Shown here piece by piece: positions 1 through 7,000 of a stretch of DNA of 8,985 nt; position 1 is the first letter of the stretch; every line of letters starts with the position of its first letter. This stretch comes from Opitutia bacterium. GTDB taxonomy: Bacteria > Verrucomicrobiota > Verrucomicrobiia > Opitutales > Seribacteraceae. The notes beneath the pieces were generated by a model, which did not search any database, was not told where the DNA came from, and saw nothing but the letters and a program-made list of their open reading frames with translations. The stretch covers positions 1 to 8,985 of the forward strand of contig NZLE01000134.1 of the NCBI GenBank assembly GCA_002692605.1, read 5' to 3'. The translations under genes and the position numbers were made by a program.

Positions 1-420
1 AAGCTTTTCCGCAAGTTCGGATGAAATTCTTCGCATTTGCGTGACCCGATCAACCATATGAACGGGAAGGCGAATGGTTTTACTTTGGTTTGCTAAGGCT
101 CTTTTGATCGATTGCTTGATCCACCACGAGGCGTAGGTGCTTAGCTTGCCTCCTTTGGAAGGGTCGAATCTTTCCACGGCTTTCATCAAACCTATGTTTC
201 CTTCATTAATGAGGTCAAGAAGCGCCAAGCCAATATTCGAATATTCCTGAGCGATCTTCACGACCAATCGAAGGTTTGCCGTAATCATTATCTCTCTTGC
301 TTTTTCATCCCCTTTACTGATTCTCTTGGCCAAATCGATTTCATCTTGGACGGAAATCAAAGGAATTTTTGAGATTTGCCGGATGTAGATGTCCAGCGAT
401 TCTTTTTCTTGGGATTGCAT
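1..420 (-). CDS. sigma-70 family RNA polymerase sigma factor (RpoD/RpoS-like), N-terminal 140 residues, cut by window edge
   Basis: Promoter-recognition subunit of RNA polymerase. The visible 140 residues cover region 1.2 (about 8-35, SLDIYIRQISKIPLIS), region 2.1 (38-60, ANLRLVVKIAQEY), region 2.2 (62-86, LLDLINEGNIGLMKAVERF), regions 2.3-2.4 (91-113, with Y96, W99 and W100 for -10 melting and Q103 at the place of E. coli sigma-70 Q437) and the start of region 3 (117-135, IRLPVHMVDRV). There is no region 1.1, so it resembles the shorter primary-like/RpoS-like sigma factors rather than full RpoD. The start at 420 is favoured because the same frame has stops at 454-456 and 463-465, and region 1.2 begins within ten residues. 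No Shine-Dalgarno is visible before it. It lies 42 bases downstream of trpE on the same strand, so read-through from trpE is possible. Regions 3-4 lie outside the window. The family is certain; the subgroup is not. Confidence 0.93.
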   Translation of the reverse strand, partial: MQSQEKESLDIYIRQISKIPLISVQDEIDLAKRISKGDEKAREIMITANLRLVVKIAQEYSNIGLALLDLINEGNIGLMKAVERFDPSKGGKLSTYASWWIKQSIKRALANQSKTIRLPVHMVDRVTQMRRISSELAEKL

Positions 421-462
421 GGAGGTTTCAGTTTTTAGAGCGGGGGAGGATAGTCAAATAGT

Positions 463-1959
463 TTACGCTTCCTCCGTTTCACTAATGCGCTCCGCAAAGG
501 CAATGGCCTTTAACATTCCTTGAGCCTTGTTGATCGTTTCCTGATATTCGTTTTCAGGAACGGAATCCGCCACAATACCTGCGCCGGCTTGCAAGTGAAG
601 GGTATTTTGGGAGATCATTGCTGTTCGAATGGCAATGCAAGAGTCATGATTGCCTTCGAAACCAAAATATCCAAGAGCCCCCGCATAGACGTTTCGATGC
701 AACTTTTCGAACTCGGAGATTATTTGCATCGCTCGCACCTTTGGAGCCCCACTTACGGTTCCTGCTGGAAAAGTCGCCCGCATCAAATCAAAAGCATTTT
801 CATCGGGGCGCAGGGTTCCGACGACCTGAGAAACGATGTGCATAACGTGAGAATAGCGTTCGATCGTCATATATTCCGCAGCTCGAACGGTTCCTGGTTG
901 GCAAACGCGACCAATGTCATTTCGAGCTAAGTCAACCAGCATGAGATGTTCGGCTCTTTCCTTCTCATCGGCGAGTAACTCCTCGGCAAGATCCGAATCT
1001 TCAACTTTATTCTTTCCACGTGGTCGTGTGCCGGCGATGGGGCGGATCAAAACTTCATCACCGATTAACCTTACGTGCACTTCGGGGGAAGCTCCGACAA
1101 TGGCAAAATCGTCTCCTTCCATGAGGAACATATAAGGGGATGGATTGATCGCTCTGATTGCCCGATAAAGGTTGATGGGAGGGTGTTTGAACGGAACTGC
1201 GAATCTTTGAGAGAGAACGGTTTGGATCACGTCACCCGAGCGCACAAACTCCTTTGCTTGTTCGACTAGCGCTTCAAATTCCTGCTTGGAGAAGTTTCCA
1301 GCCTTAAGATCGAATGGATCAGGATCAAGCAACGGTGCGGGTTTGAGAGTACTTGACTGAGAAAGAATTTCTCGAGTTTGTTGGATTTTTTCGCATGCCC
1401 GTTGGTAGGCTTGTTCGGGTTCTCCTTCAATTCGTGCGTTCGCGCAAACCGTCAGAGTTTGTCTTGCGTGGTCAAAGATTACAAGCACATCGGTAAGCAT
1501 GAAAAAGAGCAGTGGGATTTCCAGTTCGTTCTTCTCCGGCAAAGGCACCGTTTCTTCGATTCGGTTCGCATATTCGTAGCCTATGAAACCAACGGCTCCT
1601 CCTGAAAATCGATGTTCTTCAAGTCCGTGATAGCGGATTTCAGAGAGCTCGTCTTCGATGAGTTGAAGCGGGTCCGCAGGGGTTGGAGTTGTTTTAGTCT
1701 CACCCTTTTCATTGGCAATTGTTGTCATCTCGTGACCACAGGAAATGGTTTTATAAGGAGAGCTGCCAACGAATGAATATCTGCTCACTTGTTCTCCTCC
1801 AACCACTGATTCGAATAGAAAGGCAGGTTTGCTTGCAGCCAACTTAGCATAGGCGGAAAGTGGGGTTTCCGCATCTGTGGTAAACTCAGCTCGAACGGCA
1901 ATTACATTGTATTCGCCTGACAATTGTTTGAATTTCTTGATGTTGGGGGTGAAAGTCAT
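463..1959 (-). CDS. trpE: anthranilate synthase component I (chorismate-utilising subunit)
   Basis: Converts chorismate to anthranilate in the cytoplasm, using ammonia from a TrpG glutaminase partner: the first committed step of tryptophan synthesis. At 498 residues it has the usual family length. The N-terminal part holds the FLFES motif (47-51; S51 in the tryptophan feedback pocket) and GGAVGFIGYEY (120-130). The chorismate-binding domain (about 222-490) shows NPSPYM (272-277), GASPE (289-293), PIAGTRPRG (307-315), DEKERAEHLMLVDLARND (331-348), FPAGTVSGAPK (397-407) and AGAGIVADSVPENEY (458-472). Alanine in PIAGT, where PabB has lysine, separates TrpE from aminodeoxychorismate synthase, and the feedback motifs suggest the enzyme is inhibited by tryptophan. 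The start is fixed by an in-frame TAA two codons upstream (1963-1965). No clear Shine-Dalgarno is present. No trpG or other trp gene is in the window; a sigma factor gene follows after 42 bases. Confidence 0.97.
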   Translation of the reverse strand: MTFTPNIKKFKQLSGEYNVIAVRAEFTTDAETPLSAYAKLAASKPAFLFESVVGGEQVSRYSFVGSSPYKTISCGHEMTTIANEKGETKTTPTPADPLQLIEDELSEIRYHGLEEHRFSGGAVGFIGYEYANRIEETVPLPEKNELEIPLLFFMLTDVLVIFDHARQTLTVCANARIEGEPEQAYQRACEKIQQTREILSQSSTLKPAPLLDPDPFDLKAGNFSKQEFEALVEQAKEFVRSGDVIQTVLSQRFAVPFKHPPINLYRAIRAINPSPYMFLMEGDDFAIVGASPEVHVRLIGDEVLIRPIAGTRPRGKNKVEDSDLAEELLADEKERAEHLMLVDLARNDIGRVCQPGTVRAAEYMTIERYSHVMHIVSQVVGTLRPDENAFDLMRATFPAGTVSGAPKVRAMQIISEFEKLHRNVYAGALGYFGFEGNHDSCIAIRTAMISQNTLHLQAGAGIVADSVPENEYQETINKAQGMLKAIAFAERISETEEA

Positions 1960-2072
1960 GTCTTACGATAAAAAGTCAATGTAATGAAATGCAACGAATG
2001 GGAAAAGATTTTGAAAAAAAGAAATGCGTGGGATTTTTTGTGATTGCGAGAATTTTGTTTTGGCCTCCACAT
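1956..2072 (-). CDS. candidate 38-residue upstream ORF whose stop overlaps the trpE start (speculative)
   Basis: On the minus strand an ATG at 2072 opens 38 codons, ending in TGA at 1958-1956. That stop shares ATGA with the trpE start codon. The peptide begins MWRPKQNSR and is basic and Phe/His-rich, with a single Trp codon at position 2. No Shine-Dalgarno precedes it, and I recognise no family. The ATGA overlap would allow translational coupling, which would fit the lack of a visible ribosome site for trpE. An ORF this short can easily arise by chance in AT-rich intergenic DNA, and its start overlaps the likely divergent promoter area. It is listed as a candidate only. Confidence 0.18.
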   Translation of the reverse strand: MWRPKQNSRNHKKSHAFLFFKIFSHSLHFITLTFYRKT

Positions 2073-2125
2073 ACTAGTGAAACGAAAAAATTCAACAAGC
2101 GAGCAAGACTAATCGAGGAGTAAAC
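1960..2125. promoter_or_regulatory. divergent intergenic region between trpE and glgC, expected to hold both promoters
   Basis: This 166-base AT-rich stretch separates two divergent genes, so it should carry the promoters of both. The best -10-like element is at 2070-2077 (CATACTAG), whose core ACTAGT palindrome at 2073-2078 gives a TAGTAT-like word on the other strand. Matching -35 boxes are poor on both strands (TTGCGA at 2044-2049 on plus; TTGAAT at 2095-2090 on minus, with non-ideal spacing). I see no GC-rich hairpin followed by a T-run, no run of Trp codons, and no T-box or riboswitch core. The region's role is inferred from gene orientation, not from a strong motif. Confidence 0.4.
2115..2120 (+). 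promoter_or_regulatory. Shine-Dalgarno site of glgC
   Basis: GAGGAG ends five bases before the glgC ATG at 2126. It is the only strong Shine-Dalgarno sequence I can find before any gene in this window, and it fixes the glgC start. Confidence 0.85.
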
Positions 2126-3409
2126 ATGAAGAGGAAAGTACATTGTGTAATCATGGGAGGAGGAAGGGGTACCCGGCTTTATCCTCTCACGAAGTTGCGG
2201 TGCAAACCTGCGGTCCCTCTAGCAGGGAAATACAGGTTGGTCGACATACCCATTAGTAACTGCATAAATTCGGGTTATAACAGAATTTATCTGCTCAGTC
2301 AGTTCAATACTGCTTCCTTGCACAGGCATGTACAGGATGCCTATCGATTTGACCGCTTCGGTAAGGGCTTCGTGGAAATTCTTTCAGCTGAACAAACCGA
2401 GCATGGAGACGATTGGTATCAGGGAACCGCTGATGCAGTGCGAAGGAATCTTATACATTTCGGAGCTGACCCGAATGATGTCTTCGTCATACTTTCGGGT
2501 GATCAGCTTTACAGGATGGATTTCTCGAAAATGGTGAAAGACCACTTGAAGAGGGGAGCTGAGGTAACCGTTGCCGCTAAACCCGTTCCCTTGAGCGAAG
2601 CGTCCGGTTTGGGTTTGTTGCGAATTGGGGAAGACTCCAGAATCATAGATTTCGTTGAAAAGCCTTCGGATCCGGAAGTGATTGGCCGATTAGTCCCGCC
2701 CGAACTCAAATCTTCCGGCCAAGAGGAAGATCGTTGTTTGGCGTCCATGGGAATTTACGTTTTCGGAGGAGCTTCCATGTTTGATGCCCTTGAGGGAGAT
2801 GCGGCGGATTTCGGCAAGGAAATCATTCCTTCTTTGGTCGAGAAAAAGGACATCCGTTGTCATGTCTTTGATGACTACTGGGAAGATATTGGAACAGTTC
2901 GATCCTTTTTTGAGGCCAACCTGCAGCTTACGGATGATTTGCCATCTTTTGATTTCTATGAAGAAGGGCATCCGATATACAACTACCCCGATCTTTTGCC
3001 TACTGCGAAATTGGGTGATTGCTCCTTGAATCGAACCACCATTGCAAGTGGTTGTATGGTAGGAAATTCCAATTTCAATAGGTGTATGCTAGGAGTCAGG
3101 TCAATTGTTGGGAATGGATGCTCTTTCGATCATGTAGTTATGATGGGAGCCGATTGCTATGAATCGCCGGAGCCAAAATCCAAGGGGAAAAGCACAGGCT
3201 TAGTTCCTATAGGAGTTGGGGATGGCACTCGGGTCGAAGAAGCCATCATCGACAAGAATGCCCGAATTGGCAGGAACGTCATTCTTTCCCCCAAAGGCTT
3301 GTCCGATGGTTGGGCGGATGAAGGACAAAACGTTTACGTTCGTGATGGAATTGTGGTCGTGGTCAAAAACGCATTGGTTGAGGATGGCACAAAAATTGGG
3401 CATTCCTAG
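2126..3409 (+). CDS. glgC: glucose-1-phosphate adenylyltransferase (ADP-glucose pyrophosphorylase)
   Basis: Makes ADP-glucose from ATP and glucose-1-phosphate, the regulated first step of glycogen synthesis in the cytoplasm. At 427 residues it has normal length. The N-terminal nucleotidyltransferase domain (about 1-270) shows GGGRGTRLYPLT (11-22), KPAVPLAGKYRLVDIPISNC (27-46), WYQGTADAVRRN (97-108), SGDQLYRMD (124-132; D126 at the catalytic position), GLGLLRI (161-167) and FVEKP (176-180; K179 at the glucose-1-phosphate-binding position), then YWEDIGTVRSFFEANL (251-266). The C-terminal left-handed beta-helix follows from about 297, with AIIDKNARIGRNV (373-385) and DGIVVVVKNALVEDGTKI (407-424). 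This tail and YPDLLP (287-292) resemble plant and cyanobacterial enzymes more than E. coli GlgC, which suggests 3-phosphoglycerate-type allostery (inference). A good Shine-Dalgarno sets the start. gcvH follows after 47 bases. No glgA or glgB is in the window. Confidence 0.96.
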   Translation: MKRKVHCVIMGGGRGTRLYPLTKLRCKPAVPLAGKYRLVDIPISNCINSGYNRIYLLSQFNTASLHRHVQDAYRFDRFGKGFVEILSAEQTEHGDDWYQGTADAVRRNLIHFGADPNDVFVILSGDQLYRMDFSKMVKDHLKRGAEVTVAAKPVPLSEASGLGLLRIGEDSRIIDFVEKPSDPEVIGRLVPPELKSSGQEEDRCLASMGIYVFGGASMFDALEGDAADFGKEIIPSLVEKKDIRCHVFDDYWEDIGTVRSFFEANLQLTDDLPSFDFYEEGHPIYNYPDLLPTAKLGDCSLNRTTIASGCMVGNSNFNRCMLGVRSIVGNGCSFDHVVMMGADCYESPEPKSKGKSTGLVPIGVGDGTRVEEAIIDKNARIGRNVILSPKGLSDGWADEGQNVYVRDGIVVVVKNALVEDGTKIGHS

Positions 3410-3456
3410 ACCTTTTTTCTTGCGACAGTCCTTCGTTTTCTCAATTTGATTTCAAA

Positions 3457-3843
3457 ATGAGTACAGTACCCGAAGATTTGCTTTACACGAAAGAGCACGA
3501 ATGGATCAAGGAACTCGATGACGGTTCCTGCTTGGTTGGCATTACTAATCACGCTCAAGACAGCTTGGGCGACGTGACCTTCGTCGAGCTTCCTTCTCCG
3601 GGTACGCTTTATGAGGGAAATGCAGTTTTTGGGGTAGTTGAGTCCGTCAAAGCCGCTTCCGATCTTTACATGCCAATCACGGGTGAGGTTCTAGAGGTCA
3701 ACGAAGCCTTGAATGACGCTCCTGAGCAAGTCAATGATGATCCTTATGGAGCAGGCTGGATGATTAAAATCCAACCATCCTCACCACCTCGTTCCTCCGG
3801 TTTGCTCGACTCCTCAAGTTACTCCGGCGAAATAGCGGAATAA
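3457..3843 (+). CDS. gcvH: glycine cleavage system H protein (lipoyl carrier)
   Basis: Small lipoylated shuttle that carries the aminomethyl group between the P, T and L proteins during glycine breakdown. At 128 residues it matches the family. Visible hallmarks are YTKEHEWIK (10-18), VGITNHAQDSLGDVTFVELP (27-46), the lipoylation segment GVVESVKAASDLYMPITGEV with K65 as the modified lysine, and NDDPYGAGWMIKI near residues 93-105. A Ser/Pro-richer tail replaces the usual last helix sequence but keeps LLD..SY. No Shine-Dalgarno is visible, so translation may depend on weak initiation or on coupling to glgC, which ends 47 bases upstream with no obvious terminator between. The partner genes gcvT and gcvP are absent from the window, so this is a detached gcvH. 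Confidence 0.96.
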   Translation: MSTVPEDLLYTKEHEWIKELDDGSCLVGITNHAQDSLGDVTFVELPSPGTLYEGNAVFGVVESVKAASDLYMPITGEVLEVNEALNDAPEQVNDDPYGAGWMIKIQPSSPPRSSGLLDSSSYSGEIAE

Positions 3844-3872
3844 CTCGCATTTTCTTTTAGCGGAAAAATCTC

Positions 3873-3902
3873 TTGCGACCATGCTGGAGAGTGCGTTACA
3901 CT
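3873..3902 (+). promoter_or_regulatory. weak candidate promoter before the giant surface-protein gene
   Basis: TTGCGA (3873-3878) and TACACT (3897-3902) each match four of six sigma-70 consensus bases, with an 18-base spacer. Transcription from here would start almost at the ATG at 3912, giving a near-leaderless message, and the -10 word lies inside the inverted repeat at 3888-3904. Both facts weaken the call, and read-through from gcvH is an equally good explanation. Confidence 0.2.
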
Positions 3903-3904
3903 CT
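3888..3904. repeat. perfect inverted repeat AGAGTG-5-CACTCT between gcvH and the giant gene
   Basis: Two six-base arms separated by CGTTA form a perfect palindromic element 44 bases after the gcvH stop and 7 bases before the ATG at 3912. As RNA it gives a short six-pair hairpin with no T-run behind it, so it is a poor intrinsic terminator. As DNA its symmetry and position would suit a regulator-binding site. Function is unproven. Confidence 0.5.
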
Positions 3905-3911
3905 ATGTGCA

Positions 3912-4019
3912 ATGCATTTGTTTGCCCAGGTTCGACCAGCGCATTTTTTTCTGTCCCGAAACAAGATTAGTCTGTTTCGCTTTTTGATTTTATTTTCATT
4001 GCCCTTACTTTCCTTCGGT
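3912..4019 (+). other. predicted Sec signal peptide of the giant protein
   Basis: Residues 1-18 carry the basic residues R8, R16 and K18. They precede a hydrophobic stretch ISLFRFLILFSLPLLSFG (19-36) and then SPKIKPS, so cleavage near residue 36 is plausible. There is no lipobox cysteine. The region before the core is long for a standard signal peptide, so the true start could be slightly later (TTG 3918), but no later ATG exists before codon 159. Confidence 0.65.
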
Positions 4020-7000
4020 TCACCCAAGATCAAGCCATCCGTTATCTTAGCCTCCATTGAAGGCGAGGCTCATTCTCTGTCTTTGAACGAAGAGTTCAAG
4101 GTGACTTTGGACCAAAGTTCGATAGGTAAGAAAATATCCGAGAAAACCATTCTGGTCACTGGAAAAGATGGGAAGGCTCAACTTCTTTTCTCCAATGGTG
4201 CGTTGATTACCATTAAGCCAGGCAGCCGTTTCTATTTGCGTAAATATGATCAAAAAATCGTTTCTTCCGAAAACGTGCCCGAGCCCTCGAAAATCGAGGA
4301 GGAGCCCAGTCAGTCGAATTTGCTGGCTCATTTGGATTTTGGCGAACTGATCGTGAAGGCACCCAAATTAAAAAAAGGATCGACTATGACTCTGACGAGT
4401 CCTCTTGGTACTGCCGGTGTTCGAGGAACCATGTTTCAAATGATGGCTGTCCGAAATCCCGTCACCGGCGATATTTCGGGAGGCATCAACTTGATTTCCG
4501 GAGATATTGAATTTTCCGGAATCGATGGAAACGAAGTTAGCTTGGTTTCCGGTCAATCGATTCAAATGGCCTCTTCAAAATTGGGTGATGCAATGGCTTC
4601 CGAGACCGGCGGGCTGATTGATTTGACATCCACTTACGGGCCTGCCCTTACAGGAAATTCGCTGCCACCTACCATTGATCAGATCTTTCCTGGATTTCAG
4701 GAAGACGGTGATGGCGAATCGAGTTCGGTTTCGAGTCTATCATCCCTTTCCTCTCTTGGTGATGGGGATAATTGGGAGCTCGTTCACGAATTGGCGACCG
4801 ACATCTTCTTTTCGATTGAAGAGGCGGAGACCGCTTCCTCGAAATTTTCATTCGAAAATATCTCAAACGCGGTTACGGTTGACGTTCCCGAACCCGCTTT
4901 GTCTCCTCCCTCCGTTCCAGCGATTTTGGCTGGCGGACCGAATTCTTCAAAGCCACCGGAGCCATTTGTCGGTGGGCATCCCACGGCTTCCATAGTTGGG
5001 GATGATCTGATAGTCATTGAGATGACTCCTCAGCCTTTTTCCGATTTTGATCCATGGATCGAGGCCAAGGATTTCCTGAGTAACGACATTGCCTCATCCG
5101 CCAAACTTTTGAATCCACCCAATCTCTTGGTTCCGGGCAACTACGATATTATTTATGAAGTTACTGATCTGAGAGGTTTGTCGACTTCGGTTGCCCGCAC
5201 CGTTGAAGTCATTGCCACTCCTCCCGCACTGTCAGTAACGCCAGGCAAGTATGGGTCGACCATTTCAAATGGCAATAATGTGCTTTTTTATCAAGTGATG
5301 AGGAAAAACTTGTCCTATCCGGTCGCAGATGAAGGTCCTTTCCAAATTCTTTCCCAACCGTCTTCCGATTTCCCCAATTACCTGGCACAGTACTATGATG
5401 GGTCGGACTTGACCGATCACGTAAAAGTGATCAATGCCGAAAAAGTTGATTACTCGCTTTTGAATCAGGAAACCACCTTGAATCTTTCAGTGGGGGATTT
5501 TGCTCTTCGCCAAGCTAATCTTCCCTCGGGAGAGCCCGTTTCCACAAGCATTAACCTTGTAGTCAAAGTGGTGGACAGCTTGCCACCAATCCTTTCCGTT
5601 TCCGATGGGTTCGAGCAAGATTCCCCTATGAGGGTGGAAGGTGTGAAATACAATGTTTCGGGTATCAGTCTAGTGCCTGCGAATGGGGTGGATTTTGCCA
5701 GAGACTTAGACCCGGGGGTAATCATCTTGGACAATTACTATTCGCAATCCGAAATCGAACAGCACCTTGGTTTCGAACTTGGCAAGGGTGCGAAAGAGAG
5801 TGCCTTCGGTCAGGCGAATATGGAAGTGGCGGGGCTTTACGAAATTACTTATCAAAACATAACGGATCCTTCGGGCAACCAAGCCGAACCCATTAGCAGG
5901 TGGGTGGAGGTCTATGACGAGATAGCGCCCGTGCTTACGCTTTACGGTGCAAATCCTATCTACGTTGACGTTAATTCCTCAAACGTGTTCAAGGATCCGG
6001 GTGCTTTCGGACTCGATAATCTGGAAGGGTTGATCGATTGGGAATCCGGAAGGTTCTCGGTCTCCGTTGAGAAGCTTGTGGATGGTGATAACATGGCGTA
6101 TGCGTCAACGAGTTCAACCATCGAGGAAATCATTGCCGAAGCTAAGAAGCAGGACAGCTTGGACGTTACCTTTCGTTTGACCTATGAGTTGACCGACCTT
6201 TCCGGAAACGTCAGTTCCATCCAACGCCAAATTGTTCTTTTGAATTCCCCTTTCAAGTTACCAATCATAGTCATGCATGGAGAGGACCCCCACTGGCATG
6301 AGGTAAATACGGAGTTTGTGGATCCAGGAGTCACTGCCTACAAGGAAATCGGCGAAGGCTTGGAACCGAGAAACCTCAACGAATACGTTACGACCAATGC
6401 CTATTTGGTCAATTCAAGCGGTTTGAAAAGTCCTGATCTTCCATCACCCATCGATCCCACGGTCGTTAATTATTATGGTCCTCCCTATCAGGGAGACACC
6501 TCGTATTACGTCGATGAGCAAGGAGTCCGTCATGCACAAGGAGATTCCGATTGGAGAAAGCATCTGATTCGCTACGTGGTCACTGATCCGCTCGGTAACG
6601 TGAGCACCGTTGATCGTGAAGTTCGCATTGTCGACAGCACTCCGCCTGCAATCGTGATGAACGAAGGTTCGCAAGGTGTGGATTTTCCTAATCTGCAGGG
6701 TGGGTTCGGCTTCGAAGACCCCGGAGCGGTGGTTTCTGACAACTATGACCAGCAAGTTGAGGTTGAGGCAAAACTCTTTCGCCTGACGGGGGCGGAAGAG
6801 GAGGAAATGGACTTCTCAACCGTTGAGCAATTGGGGTTCACTACAGTCGGAGCCCATAAGATAACTTACGAATCGAAGGATCAGAATGACAACCAAGCGA
6901 AAGTCGAGAGACAAATTGAGGTCATAGACACGATCGCTCCTCAAGTTGCCCTAATAACCCATGACGCCTTGTTACAAGGAAACGCACTTCAGTCAGTAAA

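Noticed and set aside
1..6. AAGCTT (HindIII site) at the exact window start
   Set aside because: It could mark a clone end, but it also reads as ordinary Lys-Leu codons within the sigma factor, so it says nothing reliable about biology.
520..1605. Several plus-strand ORFs of 64-136 codons opposite trpE
   Set aside because: They are antisense shadows of a well-supported trpE frame, with no recognisable protein features or ribosome sites.
1960..2125. Classical trp attenuator or T-box upstream of trpE
   Set aside because: No run of Trp codons, no alternative GC-rich hairpins and no terminator hairpin with T-run are visible. The T-rich stretch on the trpE strand has no stem before it.
3844..3911. 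Intrinsic terminator after gcvH
   Set aside because: The only hairpin (3888-3904) has a short six-pair stem and is not followed by a run of T.
3881..3970. A 29-codon plus-strand ORF starting ATG-CTG-GAG and overlapping the giant gene start in another frame
   Set aside because: It has no ribosome site, no recognisable features and a length expected by chance; it runs through the inverted repeat and the signal peptide region.
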